From contig NC_041686.1 of assembly GCF_900005765.1 (NCBI RefSeq), positions 558,001-622,000 on the forward strand: 64,000 nucleotides of DNA, read 5' to 3'. Below, one piece after another: positions 25,964-49,900 of the stretch. Numbering within the stretch: the first letter of the stretch is position 1; the number at the start of each line of letters is the position of its first letter. This DNA is from Plasmodium relictum. Its lineage: Eukaryota; Apicomplexa; Aconoidasida; Haemosporida; Plasmodiidae. Under the pieces are notes generated by a model. The model saw only the letters and a program-made list of their open reading frames with translations, ran no database searches and had not been told where the DNA came from. The position numbers and the translations under genes are program-made.

Positions 25964-27559
25964 ATGGTAAGAGAAGCACACGAATTATTAGATGGTAGTA
26001 GACCTATACCTATTGATAAAATTACGTATGAATTATCTCAAAATATTATTTTAGCTTTTGATAATAATGAAAATATTAATAATAAAAATAAACAAATAGA
26101 AATAGAAGCAAGAATTGGAATGGTTCTTGATAAAAATAAAAACAGATTAAAGCTACCTATAAATACTGATGCAATAATTGAAAGTAATTATTCCGATTTT
26201 AAAGCAGGTATTGATAAAGAAGAATTTGAGTATCTTTTAAATTATTTAAATAATATGACTATAAAAAAAAAATTTAATTTATTTAGTAATAATGAAGATA
26301 TTAGTAATTTTTCAAATGCTAAGAATACTTTTGGTGATTTGATTGAGGATAATAATAACAATAAAGAGGATTCTATTTATGAGTTTGTAGCATTAAAATT
26401 TGATAAAAGTGTTGATAAATATTATATAATAAACAATAATAATACTAGAATTAGAGTAACTACCTCACTAAGTGATGACGAAAATCAGGAAAATGAAAGT
26501 ATGGTAAAATCATTATACAAAGAAAACATTAATACTTGGAATATTTATTTGGGTAATAACAATGATTATTTTGATGATGATGATGAAGAAGAAAATTATA
26601 AGAATGATTCAATAGATTATCGTATTTCTATCAATATTGAGCATACTAAACCTATAAGCAAACTTTATTTATCTAAAGCGACACCTGTATATGAAAGATT
26701 CAAGGAAAGAACAACTTTTTTAAATAAATATTTAGGCATACAATTGGATTTAACAAAAATTAAAACAAAAAATAATGAGCTATATGAAATAGAAATTGAA
26801 ATACCATCAAAAAGCATTCTTAAAGCTATGTCAAATTTAAGAAATAAAAATGATTCTAATTATTTGCATTTTATCTGCTCTAATTTAGTAAATAACGTTA
26901 GAGGAATATGTAGTCATTTAAATTATTTAAAAAGCAAGAATATTCTAAAATATCCAAATGACACATTACTGAATTCTCCATTAAATTATTCTCATCCGCC
27001 AAAAGAAAAAAAAAAATTCAAAAAATACATTCACGATGTACTTCCTATTGTTGGTGACTATATGTATAGAGTTGTTGCTAAAAATGAAAAAAATATAAGA
27101 AAAAAAATGAAAGATAATAGTATTTCAAATTACGAAAAAATGAATATTTTTAAAAACTTAATTGATATTAGGAGGCAAAATAAAAAGTCATTAAAGAGAA
27201 TTAGTGAAAATTATGTAGAAAATAAATGGAAAATTATAAACAGAGATTCAAAAATTGAGATAGTTTTACAAAGTGATGAAGAAGAAAATGATGAAAATAA
27301 AAGCAACATTGATATAGAAGATAATTATAAAAATGAAAATTATGATAATTTTAGTAGTGAAGATAATAACTTTAATGATGAAAATAATAACTTTAATATT
27401 GAAGATAACTATAATTTTAATAATAAAAATAATAACATTAATGTTGAAGATAATCATAATTTTAATAGTGAAAATAACTTTTATGATGTGAATTTTAATG
27501 AAAACTCTAATCAAGATAATAATAATAATAATTATAAAGAATTCTATAATGATATATAA
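25964..27559 (+). CDS. Prt1: mRNA-capping RNA 5'-triphosphatase Prt1
   Basis: A 531-residue metal-dependent RNA triphosphatase of the Cet1/triphosphate-tunnel family, which removes the gamma phosphate of nascent RNA as the first step of cap formation. The tunnel glutamates of strand 1 are Glu46 and Glu48 in IEIEARIG. RISINIEH (about residue 224) and the IEIEIP strand (about residues 277-282) supply the other acidic and basic tunnel strands. P. falciparum Prt1 is of similar size (about 590 residues as I recall). Plasmodium uses this fungal-type enzyme rather than the cysteine-phosphatase type of animals. The chosen start, MVREAHELLDG, is the first ATG in frame; upstream codons in this frame lack ATG and encode a Phe tract that looks intronic. 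The last 90 residues are a degenerate Asn/Asp/Glu repeat of ENNNFNIED-like units, probably dispensable. Confidence 0.9.
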   Translation: MVREAHELLDGSRPIPIDKITYELSQNIILAFDNNENINNKNKQIEIEARIGMVLDKNKNRLKLPINTDAIIESNYSDFKAGIDKEEFEYLLNYLNNMTIKKKFNLFSNNEDISNFSNAKNTFGDLIEDNNNNKEDSIYEFVALKFDKSVDKYYIINNNNTRIRVTTSLSDDENQENESMVKSLYKENINTWNIYLGNNNDYFDDDDEEENYKNDSIDYRISINIEHTKPISKLYLSKATPVYERFKERTTFLNKYLGIQLDLTKIKTKNNELYEIEIEIPSKSILKAMSNLRNKNDSNYLHFICSNLVNNVRGICSHLNYLKSKNILKYPNDTLLNSPLNYSHPPKEKKKFKKYIHDVLPIVGDYMYRVVAKNEKNIRKKMKDNSISNYEKMNIFKNLIDIRRQNKKSLKRISENYVENKWKIINRDSKIEIVLQSDEEENDENKSNIDIEDNYKNENYDNFSSEDNNFNDENNNFNIEDNYNFNNKNNNINVEDNHNFNSENNFYDVNFNENSNQDNNNNNYKEFYNDI

Positions 27560-28844
27560 TTTTAGTAATACTAACTTTTATTTATATATAATATTTCACA
27601 TATATATATATATATATATATGTTCTTTATATTTTTAAATAAATTTGTTTTTTTTAAATATTTTATTAGTATAAATTTTATATATTCTAAAAATATCTAA
27701 TCTTTTTTTTTTAATTTTTATGTAGAAAATGATTATATATGAGTATTTACTTTTCAATATCGATAAATATTTGTTCTTTAATAAAAAGTTGTACTATTTT
27801 TTTTTATCTCACTTTTAATTTTTTAGTTTTATTTAAACAAGAAATTCGTTAAAGAAATCAAGATTTATGTTAATATATTTAAGAACATATCTTTTTCAAT
27901 GTTTTCAAAATTTTTAATAAGTTTTCTTTTTGATTTATTTAAAGTAATTTTTTTTTTTTAATTAATAGTAAAACAGGAATAATTTATTAAAATAGTATTC
28001 CTTATCACAAATACCTAATTATAAACATATTTTAAAATGAATAAAATCAGTATAATAGAATTACTAATATTATTATTTTTTTTTTTTGTTGTTTATAGAG
28101 AAAATTATTACATTTTTTAATTGAATAATTTAAATTTTTGTTTTTACATATATATAGTATGCTTAGAAAATTTAGTAGAAAATATTTTCAGTATAATAAA
28201 AAATATTTCTAAAAAACTAAAATGGAATAAAATGATACAGGATTTTTTAGTTTCGGAAAAAAAAAAGAAAAAAAAAGTTTCACTTATATGTACATTTTAA
28301 TTAAAAATAAAAAAATTTTATAAAAATAAGAATAATATATTTTTTAACATCAAAATTATTCCAATATTAAAACAATTATTTTCGTTCATTATTTTAGCAT
28401 AAAAAAAATCTTTTGAATTTGGTTTTTAGGATATTAATATAGAAAAATTACATTTTAAATTCTAACAAATTTTGGGGTAAATAAAAATACAACTTATTTT
28501 TTGATAATATTTATTTTTTATTATACACTTCAAATATATTTTTAGAAAGAAAAAAATCTTTCAAATAAAAAAAATTATTAAATGTAAATGTAAATGCAAA
28601 AAAAAAAAAAAAAAAAAAATTGCAAATAAAATACAAAAAAAAAAAAAAATATATATTATAAATACAAAAAAAAAAAATAATAAAAAATTAAATTATAAAA
28701 AAAGGTTAAAAAATAATAATAAAAAGAATAGAAAAAAAAATAAGATAAAAGTATTTTATTTTTAATTGCATAAATAATAAAAATAAAAATTATTTATTGT
28801 AAAATTATATTAAAATATATTTTTTTTATTTCCTTTAATTCAAA
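27560..28844. promoter_or_regulatory. Intergenic region upstream of CYP19A
   Basis: About 1.3 kb between tandem genes, with a (TA)n tract near 27600 and dense poly(A) runs within 300 bases of the CYP19A start. A single GGGG run at 28474-28477 stands out in otherwise G-poor DNA. No ORF or RNA gene is visible. Confidence 0.45.
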
Positions 28845-29360
28845 ATGAGTAAAAGAAGCAAAGTATTTTTTGATATAGCAATTGACAATAGAAGTGCTGG
28901 AAGAATAATTTTTGAGTTGTTTAATGATATAACACCAAGAACATCAGAAAATTTCAGAGCATTATGCACTGGAGAAAAAATAGGATCTAGAGGAAAACAT
29001 CTACATTATAAGGGCTCAATATTTCATAGAATTATTCCTCAATTTATGTGTCAAGGAGGAGATATAACAAATGGAAATGGTTCAGGTGGGGAATCAATAT
29101 ATGGTAGATCATTTGCTGATGAAAATTTTCAATTGAAACATGATCAACCAGGTTTATTATCAATGGCTAATGCTGGACCAAATACCAACTCTTCTCAATT
29201 TTTCATCACATTAGTTCCATGTCCATGGTTAGATGGAAAACATGTTGTTTTCGGAAAAGTTGTCGATGGAATGAATATAATAAGAGAAATGGAAAGTGAA
29301 GGTTCAAAAGGAGGATATGTCAAAAAACAAGTTGTTATTACTGATTGTGGAGAATTATAA
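28845..29360 (+). CDS. CYP19A: Peptidyl-prolyl cis-trans isomerase, cyclophilin CYP19A
   Basis: A 171-residue single-domain cyclophilin, the usual size for cytosolic cyclophilin A. The active-site block [16 protein letters not shown] carries the catalytic Arg, the Phe and the Gln. The NSSQFFIT segment and the Trp of [13 protein letters not shown], the residue behind cyclosporin A sensitivity, are present. There is no targeting peptide, so it should be cytosolic, catalysing proline isomerisation during folding. The start [11 protein letters not shown] matches the family. It is the most conserved coding stretch in the window, with fewer A/T-biased replacements than its neighbours. Residues differ at several sites from the P. 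falciparum protein as I recall it. It is convergent with CARL, the same arrangement remembered from P. falciparum. Confidence 0.97.
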   Translation: MSKRSKVFFDIAIDNRSAGRIIFELFNDITPRTSENFRALCTGEKIGSRGKHLHYKGSIFHRIIPQFMCQGGDITNGNGSGGESIYGRSFADENFQLKHDQPGLLSMANAGPNTNSSQFFITLVPCPWLDGKHVVFGKVVDGMNIIREMESEGSKGGYVKKQVVITDCGEL

Positions 29361-29446
29361 AAAAAAAAAAAAAAAAAATACATATATATATTGTTATTAC
29401 GTACCTATGACTAGTTATATTTTAATATATTATGTATATATTTGCT

Positions 29447-29448
<2 letters not shown>

Positions 29449-29474
<26 letters not shown>
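29449..29474. repeat. (TA)n microsatellite
   Basis: About 13 perfect TA units downstream of CYP19A. Likely length-polymorphic. Confidence 0.85.
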
Positions 29475-29478
<4 letters not shown>

Positions 29479-29906
29479 TATATAATCGATTTATAATTTT
29501 ATATATATGATACATTTTTTTTTTTAATATATGCACGAATATATATACATATATGTAAACAGTCATTAGAGTGTATCGTTCTTTTTTTTTTTATTCATTT
29601 TTTTCTCTATATGAAAAAAGTAAAAGTTTTTATTAATGCAAAAGTTAAAATTTCCTTCTGCTAAAGAATGATTTAAGAATACAGTTTATAAATTTTTGTA
29701 TAACTTTTTCAATTTAATGAATTAGGGAAAAAATGAAATAATAAAAAAAAAAAAAAAAAAATATAAGCTATTTTATTATTTAAAGATAACATTTAGAAAT
29801 ATATTATGTTGAAGTATTCTTAAATTTATTATTCAGAAATTAATTTTAAACTTATTTCATCTTGGAAAAGTTAAAATAAGAATTAAGCTAAAAGTTACAT
29901 ATAAAA

Positions 29907-29909
<3 letters not shown>

Positions 29910-29944
<35 letters not shown>
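29910..29944. repeat. (TA)n microsatellite
   Basis: About 17 perfect TA units in the convergent flank between CYP19A and CARL, the longest TA array noticed in the window. Confidence 0.85.
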
Positions 29945-29947
<3 letters not shown>

Positions 29948-30775
29948 TTGTAGTTATTACTTATATTTAAGTCTTTTTTTTACATGAATATTGTAGTATT
30001 TATTTAAATTTTATACGTTAAAATTTGAAAAATAAGCAATAGGGAAAAATAAATTAGATCTGCTCATTAAATTAATACTAGAAAAAAAGCTTATATCAAA
30101 GGTAGAAAATTTTTACACTTTTATAAAAATTTGTGGATTTCTTATTTTCTATATTCTAAATTTTATTAAAAAAAAAAAAAATTTAATTATTTTACATTCA
30201 TTTCTTATAAGTTAAAAAGTGTTTATAATTCTTTAATAATGTTTTGTTTTAAAAAATAATATTTTAATATTCTCATGAAATAATTATTTTTTTCTTTATA
30301 ATAAATTTCAATAGAATTATATATATATTCTTCTATTCCTTTTCTTTTTACATATATATTATACTTTATGCTATTGCAATTTTTTACACAAAAATTTTTT
30401 TTTCATAGAATTTATATAAAACAAAATTTTTAAGAATCTGAAGGATGATATATGATAATTAATAGTATACAAAATAAAAGGAGAGTGAAAAAAAAAAAAG
30501 ATAATATATATTTTTTAGTCAAATATAATTGATTATCAATTTACAATAATAAGAAGGATAAAATTTTGGTAAAGTAAAAATGAATAAAAATATATATTCC
30601 TCAAAAAATAAAGAAAAAAATTAAAAAAAAAAAGTTAATAATATTATTTTAAAAACAACAAAAACATTTTAAAATTTTAAGCAAATAAAAAATATATATA
30701 ATTTAAAAATTGATTTATAATAATTAAAGAAAAATACAATTTAAATATATTAAAAAGTTTTTTTCCGTTATCTCT

Positions 30776-33700
30776 TTACAAGGCACTAATATCATCATAT
30801 GGTTTACCTAATTTTTTCAAATGATGTTTTTCAGATATTGTATAAGATACAATCATAATTGATAAAATTATCTTTATTAAAAAAAAAAGAAAAATATATA
30901 TATATATATATAAATATATGATATTGTTTTTTTTGTAAATTCATTTTTATTTATTTATTATCTTTTTTTCTTGGAACCTTGAAAAGAAACAAGCATATCC
31001 ATATAGATAAAGCAAAAGAAAACAAAGATATATTTGATAAATAATTTAATCTGAAAAATAAAAATTTCAATATTTTAGCATATATACATTAGAAAACTTT
31101 TGTATTTTAATGAGTTATTGATTAAATTAAAAAAAAAATATATAGTAATGTATTCATATGTATATATATAAAACTATTTATATACATTTTTTTTTTTTTC
31201 TTTGGAATACAAACCTTGGTAAAGAGCAAACAATTAATGTAACCACAGGCATTGACATATATCCAAGTCTTCTAAAATAATTAATATATATATTTATAAT
31301 AAATATTATGAGTAAAAATGATACAAAAAAAAAAAAAAAAAAAATAAATTGGATAGTTTAAAAATATATATATAATCTAACCTTGTTGGTATATGAGAAA
31401 AACAAAAAATATTTTTACAGGGAACTTTAAAAGAAGTTTGCATATAATGAATATTATTATTAGGAGTTCTTGATATCAAAACATCAGCTAAAAGTGTCTA
31501 AAAAAAAATATATATACATATATGTATATATAAAATTAAAACCAATGAATATTTTATTATTTATTTAAAAGAATTTTTTTTTTACAAGAAAATATTTATT
31601 TAAGGATTCCGATTTCAAATTATTATATTTTAATAAATATGAATGTTTGCACCAATCTACTCCTACTTCAAGCAGTAAAATAATTATCTAATTAAAAATA
31701 AAATAAAATAAATAATGAAATAATAAAAGAAATGACAAAGATGAAATAAAACAAAAAAATAATAATACATTAAAATATAGATGTAAATTAAAATAAAAAA
31801 AAAAATATAATTTATTTTTTAATTTGTTTTATATATATTACTAGCCAACTTGAAATGCTAATAAAAGAATTTTGTGTTCTAATAAAATAAAATAAATAAA
31901 TAAAAATTATATATATTTTATATATTCATAAGTATAAAGATTAAAATAACTTAAAAAAAAAAAAATGAAGCAAACCTATAAGCAGTTGACATTTTTAATA
32001 ATACAAGAAATGCATCGATGAACAAATAAAATCTTTCAACTGCATCAGATGCAACAATTGTAAATAAGGATATTTTCGTAAATTTTTTAAAAACTGTCGA
32101 TTTTATTTCAGTAAAATTGCTCATTACAAGAATTAAAAACATTGTTGACTGAAAAAGAAAAAACACAACATATATAAATAAATATATATATATTAAATTG
32201 ATAGTCTAACTTTATATATATACATACAAAAAAAAAAAAAAAAAAATAATTACCTCTGATGAATTTATTGCAATATTTAAAGATAAAAAACGAACCAAGT
32301 GAATAAAAGAATGGATCAGAATATAAAAAAGAACGAGAATATATTGCATACAAAATTTAATTAATACACTATAAAAAGGAAAAAATATAGATACTTTAAA
32401 TTCACTACTTTTTTCATTATCTTTATTATTTTTAAAAAAAAGAAAATTTTTTTCCTTTTTCTTATTTGAATAAAAATGTTCTTCTTCCTTATAATAACAA
32501 GTATCCTTAGAGATACTTTTATTTCTAAAGTTGTATCTAAAATATATTTCTTTATTGTTAGAAAAAAAATTTTCGTTTTTTACCATTTCCTTTCGTAAAC
32601 CATCTATACATGAAATTTTTTTACTTTTATTTTCATCAGCAAAGCTATTCATCTCATTCTTATTATCAAAATTATTTACATCAATTTTTTTATTTTTATT
32701 AATATAATCATTTATATCATTTTCATTTTCTACATAATTTTTATTATTATTTGTTCTATCATTTTCATTATTATTGTGATAATTGTTTCTTATAATGTAT
32801 ATATATGAATGTAAATTTATTATTCTAATAAATGTTCTGATCATATTATCAATTAAATCTTTTCCTAATGATCTTAATAATCTTTCTAATATTTCTAACA
32901 TGTTTAATACCACATATAATTTCATAAATGGTTGTGCTCTTATATAATGATAAACTCTCGATGTATCAACAAATGAAAAAATGTAAATACAAATTAAAAT
33001 TAAAGATATTCTTATCAACCCACTATATTCTGGAAATGATAATTTTAATGAATTCAAATGCTGTTCAAATAATTTTTTTTTCATATTCTTAACTTTAGTT
33101 ATATTTTTTATTTTCCTCCTTTCTTGTAATCCTTCATTAAATTTATCATAAACATAATTTTGGCTATTCCTTTTATTAGATGTATAAAATGGTTTCAATT
33201 TATTATTATAGAACATATCAAAATCATTATTCAAGTTTTTTTCATAACTGTTAATAATCATATCAGCGTTATAAATAATTTTATTGTAATATTCATTGTA
33301 AGTTTCATTATTAGTATGAATCTTAACATCACTATTATAATAATTATTGTAATTTATATTATTAACTATATTAAAATCGTTATTATTATTATTATCATTT
33401 GTGTTAACCTTATCATTAAATTTATTATTATTATTATTATTATCATTTATGATATCTTTATTATTAAAATTATCAATATTATTTATCATATTCTTAATTG
33501 TATGAAAATTATTTTTCTTATTTTTTTTTTTCATTTTTTTTTTTTTTTTATTCGCTACATTATCATTCTTATATATAATGCTACCTGAAAAATTCCTTTT
33601 ATTATTAGAATGAACATAATTTATATATTTTTGGTCATTCATTAAAACAATCTTTTCTGAATTATTTTTCAAATTTTTATAAATTTTTTTTTCATTGTTT

Positions 33701-35269
33701 CTATTATTGCCACATAAATTATAAGTTTCTACATTTGTATTAACATTTTTATTTATTTTATTGAAGCAAGTTTTTTTAATGTTGTGATTATTTTTTAATT
33801 CCAAATTTTCATTTTCCGTCACTATTTTTTTTTCTATACTTTTTTTTCCTTTTTTTTTATCTTTTGTAATATCTCTTTTTAGGTAGTTCTTAAAAACTTC
33901 TTCATTAGAAATGTCAGATAGTTCCTCCTTTATCTTATTTTTTCTTCTATTTATGTAATTTATTTCCAAAGATCTAGTAATGGCTTCTTCTTTTTTTTCT
34001 GTTTTAAAAATATTAAGTGTATATAATTTATTAATATCAATAAAATGAATAATATTCATGTATACATAACTAAAAAGAAATTTAATATGTTTTTCAATAT
34101 TTTTTAAATAATTGTACATTTTTATAAAACTAAGTGACTTAAAAATACTTAAAAAATTGTTTATTCTATTTTTTTTTGTAGTTCCATACATTGATTTTTG
34201 ATTATTTGTTTTTATTTTTTTTTTTTTTAATTTAACTTTATCCTTTTTTTTTTTTTTGTCATCTATTGACTTCATATTCATGATACTATCTTTCTTTATA
34301 TCTGTACAACTTATATTTTTAATTAAATTTTTTTCTGAATTTTCACTAGAATTTGACTTTTTTATATAATTATTATCATTATCATCTTTTAAATTACATA
34401 TTAAGCTACTTGTATCAATAGAATTATTTGTAAAGGCATCTTTCTCATCTATGCTATATTCGGAGTTAGAATTATTAATATTATATCTAAAATCATTTAT
34501 ATGAGAAAATGTAAAAAAGTTTTTAGGTATATTTCTATTTTGGGAATAAAAATGTGTAAAAGACTTTCTTTTTAAATTAGAATCTTTTTCATAAATTTCT
34601 CTTCTACCACTATATGTGAAATTATTGCAACTCTTTATTACTCTCACTTTGTATTTTTTAAAATTTTTAAAATTACTCGTAGCATATTTATAAAATTTGT
34701 AATTTTTTACATTTGAAAAAATATATAAAAGACGATGGCTTGCATTTTTTAAAAATATATAAATTAAAATACATAACGATCTTACAACCTAAAAACGTAA
34801 GTAAAATAATAAATAAAAAGATTTATTTTATGCAGAAAAAAAAAAAAATAATAATAATAATAATAATAAAATAAAAAATAAATAAATAAATAATTAAAAC
34901 TAATGAAATTAAGAATTTTTTATTTTATAAGCATACTTGTATAGGCATAAAAGTTATATCATACAATATATTATCTAGGCATAATAAAAAAGAAAAACTC
35001 ATAATTTTTTCTAAAAAATAAGGAACATTTAACATATGCTCTAATGCATTATCTGGTATAGAATCAGATTTAAAAAAATTATCAAGGAATTTATAAAAAT
35101 CATATTTATTATCTTCACTTTCATTCTTATGGTTGTCATATAAATTTTTTGTTTCTTTATTTTCTTTAAGATGCTCTTCAGTATGCTCATTATCACTAAG
35201 ATAAGAATTGTAATACCTACCTCCTTTTATTTCATCTAATATAAAATCATATAGTGTTATTCTATACAT
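30776..35269 (-). CDS. CARL: CARL orthologue, TAPT1-family multipass membrane protein
   Basis: Nine exons in transcription order: 34937-35269, 32254-34788, 31976-32148, 31842-31878, 31586-31687, 31382-31497, 31215-31271, 30978-31050, 30776-30871; 1,173 residues. Every junction is GT-AG, keeps frame, and rebuilds TAPT1 (DUF747) blocks: PYFLEKIMSFSFLLCLDNIL then MPIQ|VVRSL across intron 1; DTSRVYHYIRAQPFMKLYVV and NMLEILERLLRSLGKD in exon 2; SNFTEIKSTVFKKF and SDAVERFYLFIDA in exon 3; LLLEVGVDWCKHS in exon 5. Multiple transmembrane helices are evident, two or three in the last exons. Long Asn/Lys-rich inserts (about residues 170-540 and 690-740) enlarge it relative to animal TAPT1. In P. falciparum the neighbour of CYP19A is the cyclic amine resistance locus, an ER/Golgi membrane protein mutated in imidazolopiperazine-resistant parasites. 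Molecular function is unknown. Family assignment is firm; orthology rests on family plus synteny. Confidence 0.9.
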
Positions 35270-36181
35270 GTCTTTATCATTTTATTTAAAAAAATTAGCA
35301 ATACAGGTAAATTAATTCATATATATTAATATATATATATATATATTTGTTCAAACATATGTGCTAAATAAATTTACTTTAAATATATTAAATTTATATT
35401 ATATTTCTAATTTATAATTTTTAAATAGATTGTATTAAGTAAAAATATGCATCCTATATTAGAAAATTTAACTATAGAAAAATATAATTTTAACTTTAAA
35501 CTAAGTATATAAAAGTGCTAAAATTTTAGAATATATTAAAATAAGATATAATAATTTGATTTATTTTCAAAATTATTAAATTTTTAACTATTTTGATTAT
35601 GAATTATTATATATATTATTCTGATTTTTTTCTTAAGTATATATTTAATCTGGTATATTTTATTTTATTTTTTTTTTTAAATTGATATTTTAAAAAAAAA
35701 AAAAAAAAAATAAAATGATAATAACTTTAGCAAACAAAAAATATAAACAAACATATTTATTATACATTTTTACTTTTCATTTTAGTTTACAATTTAAAAA
35801 AAAAAAATAATCATTCATAAAACCTGAAAATAAGTAATATCTCTTTTTAAGCGCATGTATCCATTGAAGAAAAAAAAAAAATAATCAATAATACGTAATT
35901 AACAGAAAGATACAAGTTAATGAATTAATGAAATATTTAAAAAAAAAAAAAATACCAAATAAATCTAAAATACTTAAGAATAAAAAATATATCTTGTCAA
36001 TATTATTATTATTTTGATACCTTTTAAAAAAATTTTATTTTTTCAAAAATTATTTAATATCGATAAGTATATTTATAAAAAATTACTACATTATATGCAT
36101 ATATATATTGCAAAATAAATTTTTTTTATTATAAAGTATATAAGTTAAAGGATACTTTTTTGATTAATTAGAATATTAACT
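35270..36181. promoter_or_regulatory. Intergenic region between the BRWD-like gene and CARL
   Basis: About 0.9 kb between tandem minus-strand genes; it should contain the CARL promoter and the 3' end of the BRWD-like gene. It holds A/T homopolymers and a short less AT-skewed patch near 35820-35870. No ORF is seen. Confidence 0.5.
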
Positions 36182-46906
<10,725 letters not shown>

Positions 46907-49900
46907 TTTTTTTTTTCTCTTTATAATTCATATGCTTATATATATATATATATTTTCATCTATACTGTTTATATGTTAACCTTAATTATATTTGCTGAAA
47001 CTAATACTAGCAAAATTTTTATTTTTAATAGCATCAATATTTAATATACTTTTATATAAATATATATATATTACTTTTTTTCTATTTTCATCATTAAAAA
47101 ATATAAAGAATATACATGAACTATTTTCTATTTACTTAAATTCTAATTTATTTATTAATATAGATATTTTCATTACATTTGTTACAATACTATATGCTTC
47201 AAGAAATTATTTAATATTCCTATTTATGTTATGTACACTAATATTCAAATTATTTAAATTTGAATTATATATAATTTTTTCAAATATATTTTTATTAAAT
47301 ATATAACAGATGTTTTTAACAAAATTTAAAAACATAATTTTTTTTTTATTTTTTAATTGAAGCATTTCATTTAAATTATATATTTAATTATATATATTTA
47401 ATCGTTTTGAAAATTTTATTTATTTTTTTACTAATTTTCACTTTCATTTTCATTATTATTTTTTACTTTTTATGCTGATTTATTTTATTTTATTTTATTT
47501 TATTTATTTTTTTTTTTTTATTTATATATAATTTCAAAATTTTTACTTTTCATAACATGAATATTTTGGGAAAAGTTAGAAAAATAAATTTTAATTTTAA
47601 TTATTATATTATTTTATATGTACCTGAATAAAATTTTATTTTATTAATGTTTTTATTTTTCATCAAATATTTAAAAATTATATTTTTAAAAGTTATATAA
47701 TTTTTTTTTCAATTATTTAAAAAGTATTTTTTTTTATTTCATTTTTTTAAATTGTTGGAAATTTATTTCAGATCATTTAAATTTCTTTTTTTATATTCTA
47801 TATTAAATAATTTTAAAAGTATTTAATAATATAAAACAAAATGCATATATAGAATAATCACGAAAACCAAAAAGATAAAAAGAAAAATAATATAAAAAAT
47901 AACAAAAGCAAAGGATGCATATTTAAAAGTATATAAGACTTTGATGTTTTTTTTTTAAGTTATATTTTCCATTTTATCAACTTTTCAATATTACATATAA
48001 AAAATGAAATAAAATGAAAAAAATATAAAAAAAAAAAAATAAAATAAATTTATAAATTATATTTCTTTTCTGATATTTTTTCATTTTATACAACGAAAAT
48101 ACATGTATACAAATATTAGTAATGCAATCTTAAATTTTACAATCCAAAATAAACTTAGTCTTCTCTAACTTATAATTAAAAAGTATGATGCTATATTGTA
48201 TTTCAAATATAATAAATTACAGCGGTTGAATGCTTTTGATTATTTATTAATTTTATATTATAAAGTTTTTATTTTCATTGTTATTTTTCTAAATATATAG
48301 TTTTTTATTTGTTTTTTTCTTTCTAAATCATTTTCTTTTTTTTTTTTTAAAAAAAAAAAAAAACAATATTAGTAAAATATAAAAGGAAAAAGAAAAAAAA
48401 TGTAAGCAAAAAATTTTTACTTAAATATAAATATTTCATAATTTTATAAAATGTCTAATTCATTTTTCTTTTAATGCATCATATTCTTTCAAAACACTAT
48501 ATAAAGTAAATTGTAGAAATTAAAAAAAAAATGCCTATTTATTTTAAACAGTTGTATATTCACCAATATAATTTTATTTATTGCTATTTTTTATTATTAT
48601 TTATTTAAACTGATGCAGCTCATATTTTTATAGCAATATGTAAATTTTTCTTAGGCAAATTTATATTTACAATATATTTATTCAGAAAAAAACTTACATG
48701 TAAAGAAATTTATAGACAATTTTTTGAAATATTTTTCATATCTTCTCTTTATATACTCTTTTTATTAGTTGTTTAGAAAAGAGATAATGGAAATATCAGA
48801 GTAAAATATATACCTTTGTAAAATAAAGAAATATAATTTCTTTTTTTATTTTATACAAATTAAAAATTTTATTTATAATATAGATACTAAATAATAAATT
48901 TACATTTTTAGTTTACATTGAAAATAAATACTATGTTGAATATCAATATATATATATATATACTATGTAAATTTACCTGTTTTATTTTTTTTTTGGGGAA
49001 ATTTATTTTTATATTTTTCTTTTAATTTAGTATATAAATTTTTCATATATGGTAGAATAAAGCATTTGCTTATATTATTTATTTATGCTTAAATTTCTTA
49101 TGAGCTTTTTAAAGACAAATATTATAAGAATTGAGAAATTATATTTTTTCTAAACTTTTCTTTATTGCTATAATTTTTTATATTCTTTTTGTTTTTCATA
49201 TTATTAAAAATGCATATGAAATGTTATAAATAGATAAGCAATATATAAATAATAAGTATAAACTCCATTTTCAGGAAATAAAGAAAAGGGTTGTAATTTT
49301 ATCATAATTAAAAATTTTTTTTTTAATTTTTTACATTAAAAATAAAAAGAATTTTATTCTTCATCCCAAGATTTTTTTTTTATTTTTTTCATAGTTCAAT
49401 AAAATATCTGATATTCTTTTCTTAAATTTATCCTTGGAAGATAACATTTATATTTTCTTTTTTTCATTATTTATTTTAAAAACTCAAAAAAAATATTTTT
49501 ATATATATACATAATTTATAACATCTAAAAGAAATATTTCGTTTTTTATATTTTGTTGTATTCTTTTTTTTTTTTTCATTTATAATATTGTTTTTTTTAA
49601 AACTGAGACCAAATATATATTTAGCTAAACAGAACTAATGTTTCTTTTTTATTTAGAAGATAAATGCACAAAAAAAAAAAAAAAAAAAAGAAGAGAATTA
49701 AAAATGTAATATGATTATTATGTTACTTAATTTCCAAAAAAAAAAAAAAAAAAATTTTATTTGTATAAAATCAATGTATCTTGCAGTTTTATAAATTTAT
49801 ATGTAACAATTTTTGTTATTTATATATATTTCTATTATGAATTTTTTTTTTTATGCATTTTGTATTTAAAATATTTTTCTTGATATACTTTTCAAGAACT

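Larger units (their letters stand above)
29361..30775. other. Convergent intergenic region with (TA)n tracts
   Basis: About 1.4 kb between two convergent genes, long for a shared 3' flank. It contains (TA)n arrays at 29449-29474 and 29910-29944 and many A or T runs. No ORF, tRNA or structured RNA candidate stands out. Confidence 0.6.

Noticed and set aside
28474-28477. GGGG upstream of CYP19A as a G-box regulatory element
   Set aside because: One short G run, about 370 bases from the start, without a second copy or match to a full known element; kept only as a remark in the intergenic entry.
32108-32353. Separate small membrane protein on the minus strand
   Set aside because: It is an alternative frame across a CARL exon and intron; the CARL frame there matches TAPT1 and the splice signals are good.
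46992-47306. Open plus-strand frame of 104 hydrophobic codons in the long divergent region
   Set aside because: It begins with TTG, its only internal Met is near the end, and its Ile/Phe/Leu/Tyr content is what AT-rich non-coding DNA gives. There is no splice context that joins it to a gene.
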